From the NCBI RefSeq assembly GCF_040744945.1, contig NZ_CP160453.1:496001-560000 (forward strand): 64,000 nt of DNA. Direction: 5' to 3'. Within the stretch, counting starts at the first letter, position 1. Each line of letters begins with the position of its first letter. A model generated the notes under the pieces. The model worked only from the letters and a program-made list of their open reading frames with translations. It searched no databases and was not told the DNA's origin. Of this stretch, positions 1 through 8,184 are shown piece after piece. A program made the position numbers and the translations under genes. The stretch comes from Saccharothrix sp. HUAS TT1. Its GTDB lineage: Bacteria; Actinomycetota; Actinomycetes; Mycobacteriales; Pseudonocardiaceae.

Positions 1-1202
1 GGCAACCGCCCACCGGTCCCCAACCGCAGCAGCAGTGGCCCGCGCCCCCTCAGCAGCCGCCCGCCGGTCCGTTCCCCCAGCAGCCGCCCGCCGGTCCGCC
101 GCCGCAGTGGCCCCAGCAGCGCCCCGTGATGCCGCCGCCGGTGGCGCCGCCGCAGCCGCCGCCCGCCAACTGGGGGCCGCCACCCGGGCCGCCACCCGGC
201 TGGGGTCCCCCGCCGATGCCCTACCCGCCGCTGCCGCGGCAGAAGAACAAGGGCCCGCTGGTGGCGGTGATCGTCGTCGGCTTCCTCGTCCTCGGCGTCA
301 CCGTGATCGGCATCGTGGCCGCGAACAGCGGTTCGAAGTCGGCGAACGACTCGGCCAACGCGGGCTACTCCAGCAGCACGTACTCGCCGGAGCGCACCAC
401 CACGACCACTGCCCCCGAGACGACGGCGACCACTGAGAGCAGCAGCCGGTCCCCGTCCACCACCTCGACGAAGGCCGGTCCCAAGGCCGTCTTCACGCTC
501 GGTGACAACCCGATCCACGCGGCGGGCCTGGGCGCGTTCGACATCGACGGCTGCGCCCTGCCCTCGATGGACTACTCGCCCGCCGGGCAGGACCGGTTCC
601 TGCGCGCCGCGCTGCCGTGCATCGAGGCGATGTGGAAGCCGTCGTTCGAGCGCGCGAACCTGCCCTACCAGCCGGTGGAGCTGGTCATGGTGACGTCCCA
701 GATCACCAACACGTGCGGCTCCATGGGTCCCGACCGGACCGCCATGTACTGCGACGGCACGATCTACTGGACGCCGAACCACTACGCCAACGAGCAGGGC
801 TCGGCGAACCCGAACCACCCCGGCAAGTACCTGGGCCAGCTCGCGCACGAGTACGGCCACCACATCCAGTGGCTGTCCGGCATCCTGCGCGCCTCCGGCC
901 AGGCCCAGTACGACAAGGGCGGCTGGGACACCCCGGAAGGGCTCGACCTGAACCGGCGCAAGGAGCTGCAGGCCACCTGCTTCGGCGGGATGACGCTGGC
1001 GCCCCTGTCGCACGGCGCGGTGCCCTCCGACGTCATCTCGGTGGCCCTCACGGACGCGGGCAACCGCGGTGACTACCCGATCTACCCCAACCGGGACCAC
1101 GGCGCGCCCGAGAGGAACGCCGCGTGGGTCAACCACGGCTTCAAGAACAACGAGACGAGCGCGTGCAACACTTGGGTCGCGAGCGCGGCGGACGTCAGCT
1201 GA
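1..1202 (+). CDS. Neutral zinc metallopeptidase, membrane-anchored (5' end outside window)
   Basis: The frame (codons from base 3) is open at the window edge, so the true start lies upstream; the internal ATG at 126 is not a convincing start because the same Gln/Pro-rich tail is already running before it. Order seen: a Pro/Gln-rich cytoplasmic stretch, a Lys-flanked hydrophobic segment (about 240-320), a Thr/Ser-rich linker, then a peptidase domain with HEYGHH (846-863) and a downstream RRKELQA segment. HExxH plus that helix fits the YpfJ-type neutral zinc metallopeptidase family; the domain should sit outside the membrane. Substrate unknown. The next gene is a paralogue. Confidence 0.8.
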   Translation, partial: QPPTGPQPQQQWPAPPQQPPAGPFPQQPPAGPPPQWPQQRPVMPPPVAPPQPPPANWGPPPGPPPGWGPPPMPYPPLPRQKNKGPLVAVIVVGFLVLGVTVIGIVAANSGSKSANDSANAGYSSSTYSPERTTTTTAPETTATTESSSRSPSTTSTKAGPKAVFTLGDNPIHAAGLGAFDIDGCALPSMDYSPAGQDRFLRAALPCIEAMWKPSFERANLPYQPVELVMVTSQITNTCGSMGPDRTAMYCDGTIYWTPNHYANEQGSANPNHPGKYLGQLAHEYGHHIQWLSGILRASGQAQYDKGGWDTPEGLDLNRRKELQATCFGGMTLAPLSHGAVPSDVISVALTDAGNRGDYPIYPNRDHGAPERNAAWVNHGFKNNETSACNTWVASAADVS

Positions 1203-1217
1203 CCCGACTGGAGGACC

Positions 1218-2117
1218 GTGCACACGCCCGAGGAGCCCAAGAACAACCCGATCGTCCTCATCGGCGTGTTCTCGTTGATCGTCCTGTGCGTGCTGGGCCT
1301 CGGCGGTATCACACAGCTCGAAACGTCCCGCCGGATCAACGGCCGCGCGATGGCCGCGCCCGGCGTCCAGGTCGCCCAGCCCGCCGAGACCGAGGCCCCC
1401 AGGCCGCGTGCGGTGCACCGGCTCGACGACCACCCATTGCTCACGACGCCCGTCCAGCTGCCCGCGGTGGCGTGCCCGCTGCCGGGGTTCGGGGTGTCCG
1501 ACAGCGAGCTGTCGGCGTACTACCGGGCCGGGGTGCTGTGCCTGGACCAGGCGTGGAAGCCGGTGCTGGAGCAGGCGAACCTGCCGTTCGACCCGCCCGC
1601 GCTGGACACGTCGCCGGACCTGGTCGAGGGGCCGTGCGGCTCGGCGCCCGCGGAGAGCGAGGCGGTCGCGTACTACTGCGGTCGCAACAGGACGATCTAC
1701 ATGCCCACGCGGCGGTTGCGGGACAACGGCGGCGGCGAGCGCGCGGGGTCGCACCTGGCGACGTTGGCGCACGAGTACGGGCACCACGTGCAGGCGTTGA
1801 CGGGGATGCTGCGCGCCGCGGACAGCAAGATCGTCGCCGCGGGCGAGCAGACGCCGGCCGGGCTGGAGATGTCGCGGCGGATCGAGCTGCAGGCGAACTG
1901 CTTCGCCGGGATGTTCCTGGCGGCGGCGTCCGGGTCGATCGGGACCGGGTTGGCGCAGGAGGCGGCGGGCGACTTCCAGTACGCCATGGAGGAGCCGCCG
2001 GAGAAGAACGCCCACGGCAACCCGGACAATCAGGCCGAGTGGGCGTCCCAGGGGTTCACGACGGGCGTCACGACGGCGTGCAACACCTACACGGCGTCAG
2101 CGGCAGACGTGGCCTGA
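1218..2117 (+). CDS. Neutral zinc metallopeptidase, membrane-anchored (paralogue)
   Basis: 299 residues from a GTG, 15 bases after the preceding stop, so probably co-transcribed with it. A short cytoplasmic N-terminus is followed by one membrane segment (about residues 13-33) and an extracellular domain with HEYGHH, RRIELQANCFAGM and a closing ACNTYTASAADVA that mirrors the end of the upstream protein. This gene lacks the long Pro/Gln-rich tail of its neighbour. The pair looks like a tandem duplication of a YpfJ-type zinc peptidase. Its 3' end overlaps the convergent membrane-protein gene by about 30 bp. Substrate unknown. Confidence 0.8.
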   Translation: MHTPEEPKNNPIVLIGVFSLIVLCVLGLGGITQLETSRRINGRAMAAPGVQVAQPAETEAPRPRAVHRLDDHPLLTTPVQLPAVACPLPGFGVSDSELSAYYRAGVLCLDQAWKPVLEQANLPFDPPALDTSPDLVEGPCGSAPAESEAVAYYCGRNRTIYMPTRRLRDNGGGERAGSHLATLAHEYGHHVQALTGMLRAADSKIVAAGEQTPAGLEMSRRIELQANCFAGMFLAAASGSIGTGLAQEAAGDFQYAMEEPPEKNAHGNPDNQAEWASQGFTTGVTTACNTYTASAADVA

Positions 2118-2524
2118 GAGCGCCTGATCAGCAGGTAGGCGTAGAGGCCGCCGGCCAGTCCGCTCAGGCACACCAGCAGGAACGCCAGCCTGGTTCCGAA
2201 CGGCGTGCCGACGGGTGCGCTGGCGGCCGCTTGCACGGTGAACTCACCGTCGGTCTCGGCTGGGACGACCACATCGACGACCTCGTCCGGCTGGTGGCCG
2301 CAGCCGTCGAGCTTCGCGGTGTGCACTCGGTCACCGATCGTGAGTTCGACCCGGTCGTAGGCGTCGGCCCCGCCGCAGGAGGCCGGTGCGACGACGGTGG
2401 CGGCGACCCGCTGGACGTCGGCCGACGTGCGGGGCCACCACAACGCGACCGCTGCCGCGACGGCTGCCAGCCCCACGACCAGCAGCACCAGCGCCCGTCT
2501 GACCGGGCTTCGCGGAACCGCCAC
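2087..2524 (-). CDS. Hypothetical two-pass membrane protein
   Basis: 145 residues. A basic N-terminus leads into a hydrophobic segment (about residues 10-30), an exported domain of roughly 75 residues with two cysteines (ASCGG and DGCGH) that could form a disulfide, then a second membrane segment (about 112-132) and a short RRSQ tail. I recognise no family. It converges on the zinc peptidase gene and overlaps its last 30 bp. The start is the first ATG/GTG-type codon of the frame, with no clear Shine-Dalgarno sequence. Confidence 0.55.
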   Translation of the reverse strand: MAVPRSPVRRALVLLVVGLAAVAAAVALWWPRTSADVQRVAATVVAPASCGGADAYDRVELTIGDRVHTAKLDGCGHQPDEVVDVVVPAETDGEFTVQAAASAPVGTPFGTRLAFLLVCLSGLAGGLYAYLLIRRSQATSAADAV

Positions 2525-2609
2525 AGCGTGGATGGTCGCAGACCCGGCGGTCGGTTGTCGTGGGGGCGGCCGGGTGTTCCGCCACGCCGAACATCACTCG
2601 ATCGTGATC

Positions 2610-2639
2610 TTGCCCACCCTCGAACTCCTGTTCGACACT
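2610..2639 (+). promoter_or_regulatory. LexA (SOS) box overlapping a promoter
   Basis: Bases 2620-2635 read TCGAAC-TCCT-GTTCGA, a perfect match to the actinobacterial/Gram-positive LexA consensus TCGAAC-N4-GTTCGA. It lies between a -35-like TTGCCC (2610-2615) and a -10-like GACACT (2634-2639) with an 18-bp spacer, six bases before an ATG at 2646. This is how a repressor box controlling a leaderless transcript should look. The site is seen directly; LexA control is inferred. Confidence 0.6.
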
Positions 2640-2645
2640 AACTCC

Positions 2646-2837
2646 ATGAACCTCAAGAACAAGCTCACCGAACCCGTCCGACCGCCGGCGCACCGCCGGA
2701 TGCCGCACCGCGCGCGTCGAGGTCTCCGACCCTGGGCCTGCCCACCGCGGCGAAGAGGTTCCGGGCGGGTCCGCGAGCCCGGCTCGGCGCGGCTTCGGTG
2801 GCCGTCGTGCCGGGAGCGTGCGCCGACGCCCCCCTGA
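2646..2837 (+). CDS. Possible small SOS-controlled ORF (63 aa)
   Basis: An ATG six bases after the -10 element of the LexA-box promoter opens a 63-residue frame starting MNLKNKLTEPVR and becoming Arg/Pro-rich. The first 17 or so codons have the G/C third positions typical here, but later codons (CGT CGA GGT, AGA) do not, so the coding part may be shorter, frameshifted or absent. It resembles no family I know. It is kept only because of the promoter; a non-coding SOS transcript is the alternative. Confidence 0.25.
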   Translation: MNLKNKLTEPVRPPAHRRMPHRARRGLRPWACPPRRRGSGRVREPGSARLRWPSCRERAPTPP

Positions 2838-3038
2838 GTTCGCACGGCCCGGGTGCACTCGCACTGCCCGGGGTCGGCCCACGCCCGGGTCCGGTTGATA
2901 GGTCACGTCCACCGCTCGCGGAGCGATGGCAGCACGGCGGCGGCGCGGCGCCGGGTTGTCGGTGGCGGTCAGGTGATCAAGATCGTCACGGCTCACCGGT
3001 TCCGGGCCGTGCCGGGCGACGCGACGGAGAATGTGGGG

Positions 3039-3716
3039 GTGTCGACTGCTGCCAGGGTGCTGGTGATCGAGGACGCGGAGGCGATCGGCGCTGCCGTGAG
3101 TTCCGCCCTGCGGGATGCGGGTTACCAGGTGCAGGTCCGGTCGGACGGCCGTGACCTGGAGGGCGATCTGGTCCGGTTCCGCCCGGACCTGGTGGTCCTC
3201 GACGTGATGCTGCCCGGCCGGGACGGCTTCGCGCTGCTGGAGGTGATCCGGCGGGCCAGCGGGGCCGGGGTGGTGATGTTGACCGCCCGGGACGGGGTGT
3301 CCGATCGGCTGCGCGGGCTCGACCGGGGCGCGGACGACTACGTGGTGAAGCCGTTCGTGCTGGCCGAGCTGGTGGCCAGGGTGAGCGCGGTGCTGCGGCG
3401 GCTGGGGCGCACGCCGTCGACCGCGCAGATCGGCGACCTGGTGGTGGACGCCGACTCGGCGGTGGTGCTCCGGGGCGACGCGCAGGTCGAGCTGACCGCC
3501 ACCGAGCTGCGCCTGCTGCGGTACCTGGCCGCGCAGCGGGGGCGGGTCGTGGGCAAGACCCAGATCCTCACCGCGGTGTGGGGTTACGAGGACTACGACC
3601 CGAACCTGGTCGAGGTGCACGTCAGTGCGCTGCGCCGGAAGTTGGAGGAGCACGGGCCGCGGCTGCTGCACACCGTGCGAGGGCTCGGTTACGTGCTCCG
3701 GGCGGACGAGACGTGA
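3039..3716 (+). CDS. OmpR/PhoB-family response regulator
   Basis: 225 residues from GTG 3039 (VSTAARVLVIEDAE), preceded by GGAGA at about the right spacing; an upstream in-frame extension lacks domain character and is rejected. The receiver domain has the acidic pair (IED), the phospho-acceptor Asp in LVVLDVMLPG (about residue 54) and the conserved Lys in VVKPF. A winged-helix effector domain follows, ending LLHTVRGLGYVLR. Phosphorylation by the kinase encoded next should control DNA binding. The stop overlaps the kinase GTG start (GTGA), so the two are translationally coupled. Stimulus unknown. Confidence 0.9.
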   Translation: MSTAARVLVIEDAEAIGAAVSSALRDAGYQVQVRSDGRDLEGDLVRFRPDLVVLDVMLPGRDGFALLEVIRRASGAGVVMLTARDGVSDRLRGLDRGADDYVVKPFVLAELVARVSAVLRRLGRTPSTAQIGDLVVDADSAVVLRGDAQVELTATELRLLRYLAAQRGRVVGKTQILTAVWGYEDYDPNLVEVHVSALRRKLEEHGPRLLHTVRGLGYVLRADET

Positions 3717-5176
3717 GCCTGCGGACCGTCTCGTTGCGCCGCCGGGTCACGTTCTCGGCGATCGGTGTGCTCGGGGTGGTGCTGATCGGGGTCGTGTTGT
3801 CGGTGGACGCGTTGTTCGCAGCGCAGTCCAGGCGGGACGTCGACACGGCGCTGTTGGAGAAGGCGCGGGTGGCGCAGCAGCTGGTCAAGCAGCGGGTGCA
3901 GGGCGCGGAGCTGGTGGAGCGGCTGTCGGGCCGGGGTGTGGAGGTCCGGCTGGTCATGCCGGACGGGTCGGCGTTCGGGAAGGCGCCGGGAGAGGAGGTG
4001 GCGAACGAGGTCAGCCGACCGCTGGTCGACGGGTCGGAGATCACCGTGTACGCCGAGGCGTCGGTCATCACGGCGGCGCAGGCGCGGTTGCGGCGGTTGC
4101 TGCTGCTGGCCGGGATCGGTGCGCTGGCGGTGACGGCCGGGGCGATGGTGTGGGTGGTGCGGCGGGCGTTGGCGCCGCTGGACGCGATGACCACGCTGGC
4201 CCGTTCGATCGCCGGGGGTGACCGGGGGTACCGGCTCAACCCGTCGCGGGCGGACAACGAGCTCGGTCGGACGGCGGCCGCGTTCGACGACATGTTGGAC
4301 TCGTTGGAGGGATCGGAGGAGCGGACGAAGCGATTCGTGGCGGACGCGGCGCACGAGCTGCGCACACCCATCGCGGGTGTGCAGGCGGTCGCGGAAGCCC
4401 TGATGCAGACGGCCAGTGCCGAGGAGCGGGAGCGGTTGAACCTGCTGCTGGTGCGTGAGTCGCGGCGGGCCGGGCGGTTGGTGGACGACCTGTTGGCGTT
4501 GGCGCGCATCGAGGCCGGTCTCGAACTGCACTGGGAACGGGTGGACCTGCTCGCGCTGGCCGAGGCCGAGGTGGGGCGGACGCAGTTGCTGGCGCCGGAC
4601 TTCGACATCGCCGCCGAGGGCGAGTCGGCGTTCGTCTCGGGCGACCCGCAGCGGTTGGCGCAGGTGTTGGCGAACCTCGCCGACAACGCCCGCCAGGCGA
4701 CCGGTCCGACGGGTCGGGTGCGGCTGCGCGTGTCGAGGGCGGGCAGCTGCGCGCGGCTGGTGGTGGTCGATGACGGGCCGGGCGTGCCGCCGGAGGACCG
4801 GGAGCGGATCTTCGACCGGTTGGTGCGGCTGGACGAGGCACGCGACCAGCGCTCCGGCGGCTCGGGGCTGGGCCTGCCCATCGCCCGCGGTGTGGTCCGG
4901 GCACACGGTGGGGACCTGACGTGCATCGGGCCCGAGGCAGCTCGGTCCGAGGCAGTCCGGTCCGAGACGGCCAGGTCCGAGGCAGCCAGGTCTGCCCACC
5001 TCGCCACCTCGGCCGAGTACGACACCGGTGCCCGGGGCACGGGTGCGGGCGAAGGAGGTGACGCGCGGGTTGTGGAAACGGACGGTCAGGATGACGAAGA
5101 AGAGGAGGTGAGCGGGGGCACGTGGCCGGCGAGGGGCGGGGCCGCGTTCGAGGTGTGGATTCCGGTGGTCGAGTGA
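3713..5176 (+). CDS. Sensor histidine kinase with repeat-derived C-terminal insertion
   Basis: 487 residues from GTG 3713, overlapping the regulator stop by 4 bp. Order: membrane segment (about 12-32), extracytoplasmic sensor loop of about 95 residues, second membrane segment, HAMP linker, HisKA with the phospho-acceptor His in AAHELRTP (about residue 213), then the ATPase with an N box (LADNARQA), G1 (DDGPGVP) and G2 (GSGLGLPIA). Normally the domain closes soon after AHGGDL; here about 65 extra residues, partly made of four 15-bp repeats and an acidic run DEEEE, precede the final strand FEVWIPV. Cognate partner of the upstream regulator. Confidence 0.9.
   Translation: MSLRTVSLRRRVTFSAIGVLGVVLIGVVLSVDALFAAQSRRDVDTALLEKARVAQQLVKQRVQGAELVERLSGRGVEVRLVMPDGSAFGKAPGEEVANEVSRPLVDGSEITVYAEASVITAAQARLRRLLLLAGIGALAVTAGAMVWVVRRALAPLDAMTTLARSIAGGDRGYRLNPSRADNELGRTAAAFDDMLDSLEGSEERTKRFVADAAHELRTPIAGVQAVAEALMQTASAEERERLNLLLVRESRRAGRLVDDLLALARIEAGLELHWERVDLLALAEAEVGRTQLLAPDFDIAAEGESAFVSGDPQRLAQVLANLADNARQATGPTGRVRLRVSRAGSCARLVVVDDGPGVPPEDRERIFDRLVRLDEARDQRSGGSGLGLPIARGVVRAHGGDLTCIGPEAARSEAVRSETARSEAARSAHLATSAEYDTGARGTGAGEGGDARVVETDGQDDEEEEVSGGTWPARGGAAFEVWIPVVE
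4934..4993 (+). repeat. Four 15-bp tandem repeats inside the kinase gene
   Basis: Four consecutive units of the type GAGGCAGCTCGGTCC, with a few substitutions, encode EAARS-EAVRS-ETARS-EAARS. The 15-bp length keeps the frame. They lie between the G2 box and the last beta strand of the kinase ATPase domain. Confidence 0.85.
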
Positions 5177-5189
5177 GCCCGCGAGCGGG

Positions 5190-6257
5190 TCAGGATTCCC
5201 TTGGTGGGGTCACCTTCTTGACGTAGAGGAGGCGGTCGCCTGCCTCGACGGCGTCGGCTTCGGGGGCGTCCACCCGGTACAGGGTGCCGTCGCGGACGAC
5301 GCCCAGCACGATGTCCGGCAGGTGGCGTGGCGAGCCGCCGACCTCGGAGGGTTCGACGTCGCGTTCGGCGATCGCCAGGCCCGCGTCCGGGGTCAGCAGG
5401 TCCTCCACCATGTTGACCACCGACGGGGTGGCGGTGGCCATCCCGAGCAGCCGGCCCGCCGTCTCGCTGGAGACGACCACCGAGTCGGCGCCGGACTGGC
5501 GCAGGAGGTGTTCGTTCTCGCGTTCCCGCACCGACGCCACGATCTGGGCCTTCGGGGCCAGCTCGCGCGCGGTGAGGGTGACGAGGACCGCGGTGTCGTC
5601 GCGGTTGGCGGCGACGACCACCGCGCGGGCGCGGGGGACGCCGGCGACGCGCAGGACGTCGTTGCTCGTCCCCGAACCGTGCACGGTGACCAGGCCGATG
5701 GCCGACGCCGCGTCCAGGGCCTCCTGGGTCGTGTCGACCACGACGATCGCGCCTGCCTCCACCCCGTCGCCCATCAGGGCGCTGACGGCGGAGCGGCCCT
5801 TCGTGCCGTACCCGACGACGACCACGTGGTCCCGCACCTTGATCCTCCACTTCTGGATGCGCAGCGCCTGCCGTGAACGCTCGGTGAGCACTTCGAGCGT
5901 CGTACCGACCAGGACGATGAGGAAGAGCACTCGCAGGGGGGTGATAACCAGGACGTTGACCAGCCGGGCCGAGGAACTGGCGGGTGCGATGTCACCGTAG
6001 CCGGTGGTCGACAGCGACACCGTCGCGTAGTACACGGCGTCCAGGAAGGACAGGCCGTCGCCGTTGACGTCGCGGTAGCCGTCGCGGTCGATGAACACGA
6101 TCAGCACAGCCGCCATCAGCGCGGTCAGCGCGCCGATGACCCGTTTGAGGATCGCCCGGACGGGGCTCTGCACCGTGTCCGGCATCCTGATCACACCGAC
6201 GAGCGAGTGCCCCGGCCGGCTGGCCAGCGGCTCGCCCGCGGTGGTGCGGCGGATCAT
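5190..6257 (-). CDS. Two-TM potassium channel with RCK (TrkA-N/TrkA-C) domains
   Basis: 355 residues from ATG 6257, which overlaps the peptidase stop (ATGA); a longer GTG start at 6284 is less likely. A first membrane helix (about residues 30-50), a pore loop with the K+ selectivity filter TTGYGD, and a second helix are followed by an RCK domain whose Rossmann motif reads VVGYGTKG, then a TrkA-C domain near the end (about 285-345). Such proteins are ligand-gated K+ channels of the cell membrane. M. tuberculosis keeps a similar cation-channel gene (Rv3200c, from memory) beside adnB, so the neighbourhood is conserved. Confidence 0.9.
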   Translation of the reverse strand: MIRRTTAGEPLASRPGHSLVGVIRMPDTVQSPVRAILKRVIGALTALMAAVLIVFIDRDGYRDVNGDGLSFLDAVYYATVSLSTTGYGDIAPASSSARLVNVLVITPLRVLFLIVLVGTTLEVLTERSRQALRIQKWRIKVRDHVVVVGYGTKGRSAVSALMGDGVEAGAIVVVDTTQEALDAASAIGLVTVHGSGTSNDVLRVAGVPRARAVVVAANRDDTAVLVTLTARELAPKAQIVASVRERENEHLLRQSGADSVVVSSETAGRLLGMATATPSVVNMVEDLLTPDAGLAIAERDVEPSEVGGSPRHLPDIVLGVVRDGTLYRVDAPEADAVEAGDRLLYVKKVTPPRES

Positions 6258-7666
6258 GACAGCCTCTCGGGGAGTAGTCGCCACAGCCGGGCGGCGGCCT
6301 CGGCTCCGCGCAGGAGCAGCGGCACGACGACGCGCTCGTTCGGCGCGTGGATCCGATCATCCGGCAGTGTGGCCCCGAGGTACACGACCGGCACGCCGAG
6401 CCACCCGTGCAGCAGCGCCGCCGGACCCGAACCACCGGTCCGGCTGAACCTGACGGGCTGCTCGAACGCGGCCTGCACCGCGTCCCGCACGGCGCCCACG
6501 GCCGGGTGGGACACGTCCACCGCGTAGGGCGGCGCGCCGTCCCCGCTCGCGATCACCTCGGCGCGCAGACCGGCCGGGGTGTGGGCGGCGACGAACTCGC
6601 GCAGCGCGTCGGCGACCCGCTCCGGCCGCTGGTCGGGGACGAGCCGGAACGACAGCTTCACCGACGCCTGAGCGGGCACGATCGTCTTCAGCCCGGGTCC
6701 GGTGTAGCCGCCCTGGATGCCGTTCACCTCGGCGGTGGGGCGCACCCAGACCCGTTCGAGGGTCGACCAACCGGGCTCACCGGCCAGTCCCTGGGCGCCG
6801 CCCGCGTTCGCCAGCCACACCGACTCCTCGAACGGCAACGCTGCGTAGTCGGCGCGCTCGGCCGCCGTGGGCTCCGTCACGTCGGTGTAGAAGTCGCGCA
6901 GCCGCACCCGCCCGTCGGCGTCGTGCAGGGCCGCGACGAGGCGGGCGATGGCGGTCGCCGGGTTCGGCACGCTGCCGCCCGCGCGTCCGGAGTGCACGTC
7001 GGACGTGCCGCCGGTGAACACCACCTCGGCCCCGTACACGCCGCGCTGACCGGTGCACACCGTCGGCGCGTCGCGCCCGTACAGCGGCGTGTCGGTGAAC
7101 ACGACCAGGTCGCACGAGAGGTCGTCGCGGTGGTCGTCCAGGAGTCGGGTCAGGTACGGCGAGCCGGACTCTTCCTCACCCTCGACGAGCAGCTTCAACG
7201 TCACCTCGGGCCGTTCGGCGCCGGTCGCCGCGAGGTGCGCCTTCACACCGAGCAGGTGCATCGCGACCTGGCCCTTGTCGTCGCTGGCGCCCCGGCCGAA
7301 CAGCTCCTCGCCGACCAGTTCCGCCTCGAACGGCGGGCGCTGCCACTGCTCGACCGGGTCGACCGGCTGCACGTCGTGGTGGCCGTAGACCAGCACCGTC
7401 GGCGCGTTCGGGTCGGCGGCGGGCCAGCAGGCGTAGACGGTGGGCAGTGCGGGTCCTTCGTCCCAGACGCGGACGTCGGGCCAGCCGTCGCGGCGCAGCG
7501 CCTCGGCCAGCCAGTGCGCCGAGGCGCCCACGTCGGCGTGGTGCGCCGGGTCCGCGCTGATCGACGGGATGGCCAGCCACTCGCGCAGGCCGCTCAGGAA
7601 GTCGTCCGCGAGGGCGGCCACGGCCGTCCGCTCGGGATGTTCGGGTTCTTCGGGATCACCGCTCAC
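6254..7666 (-). CDS. M20-family metallo-dipeptidase/deacylase
   Basis: 470 residues from GTG 7666 (VSGDPEEPEHPER); upstream ATGs would run into the divergent DoxX gene. The di-zinc ligands of the M20 fold are visible in order: His in YGHHDVQP, bridging Asp in ASDDKGQV, Glu pair in EGEEESGS (general base plus ligand), Asp in VFTDTPLYG, and the C-terminal His in RIHAPNE. A dimerisation domain lies between the third and last motifs. The family hydrolyses dipeptides or N-acyl amino acids; the exact substrate is not readable. The stop overlaps the channel start, so the two genes form an operon. Confidence 0.88.
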   Translation of the reverse strand: MSGDPEEPEHPERTAVAALADDFLSGLREWLAIPSISADPAHHADVGASAHWLAEALRRDGWPDVRVWDEGPALPTVYACWPAADPNAPTVLVYGHHDVQPVDPVEQWQRPPFEAELVGEELFGRGASDDKGQVAMHLLGVKAHLAATGAERPEVTLKLLVEGEEESGSPYLTRLLDDHRDDLSCDLVVFTDTPLYGRDAPTVCTGQRGVYGAEVVFTGGTSDVHSGRAGGSVPNPATAIARLVAALHDADGRVRLRDFYTDVTEPTAAERADYAALPFEESVWLANAGGAQGLAGEPGWSTLERVWVRPTAEVNGIQGGYTGPGLKTIVPAQASVKLSFRLVPDQRPERVADALREFVAAHTPAGLRAEVIASGDGAPPYAVDVSHPAVGAVRDAVQAAFEQPVRFSRTGGSGPAALLHGWLGVPVVYLGATLPDDRIHAPNERVVVPLLLRGAEAAARLWRLLPERLS

Positions 7667-7724
7667 GGTGCGGGAGGATAACCCTGGCAGCGCCGTGCGG
7701 TGGCGGTCATGACAGGGTGGTCCC

Positions 7725-8105
7725 ATGGAACCCACTCGTTCCCGTTCCTGGTCGGCGTTCGCGCTGGCCGGGCTGCTGGGCGCCGCCGGTGTCACGCACT
7801 TCGCCAAGCCGAAGCCGTACGACGCCATCGTTCCCCGGTCCCTGCCCGGCAAGCCCCGGACCTGGACCTACGCGTCGGGCGTCGCCGAGTTGGCGCTGGC
7901 CGCGGCGGTCGCCGCGCCGCGCACCCGCGGTCTGGGCGGGAAGTTGGCGGCCGGGTTCTTCGCGGCGGTGTTCCCGGCCAACATCAAAATGGCTTACGAC
8001 CTCCGCTCGAAGTCGCCCAAGGCGAGGGCGATCGCGTACGGCCGGCTGCCGTTGCAGGTCCCGCTGATCCTGTGGGCCTTGCGCGTGGGGCGCTCAACTC
8101 CCTGA
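7725..8105 (+). CDS. DoxX-like small membrane protein
   Basis: 126 residues from ATG 7725, divergent from the M20 gene with only 58 bp between the starts. Several hydrophobic segments (about residues 10-25, 50-72, 80-100, 105-120) and the FAKPKPYDAIVPRSLPG stretch match the DoxX/MauE-like membrane family, which has about four helices. Some family members are linked to redox or oxidative-stress complexes, but nothing here fixes a role. Confidence 0.7.
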   Translation: MEPTRSRSWSAFALAGLLGAAGVTHFAKPKPYDAIVPRSLPGKPRTWTYASGVAELALAAAVAAPRTRGLGGKLAAGFFAAVFPANIKMAYDLRSKSPKARAIAYGRLPLQVPLILWALRVGRSTP

Positions 8106-8172
8106 TCACCCTGCGCACTGGGCTCGACACCCAGCGCGGCCGAGGGTCTGTCATCGACACCGCCACCAGTCC

Positions 8173-8178
8173 TAGGAT
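8173..8178 (+). promoter_or_regulatory. -10 element TAGGAT, probable leaderless start
   Basis: TAGGAT sits six bases before GTG 8185 and no Shine-Dalgarno sequence is present, so transcription should begin at or next to the start codon. A -35 cannot be placed with confidence. Confidence 0.5.
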
Positions 8179-8184
8179 GCCCGA

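Larger units (their letters stand above)
2525..3038. other. Long intergenic stretch with a LexA-type promoter
   Basis: About 510 bases separate the hypothetical membrane protein from the response regulator. The only clear signals are the LexA box and promoter at 2610-2639 and a possible 63-codon ORF after it. From about 2840 to 3038 I see nothing I can name beyond the Shine-Dalgarno region of the regulator gene. Confidence 0.5.
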
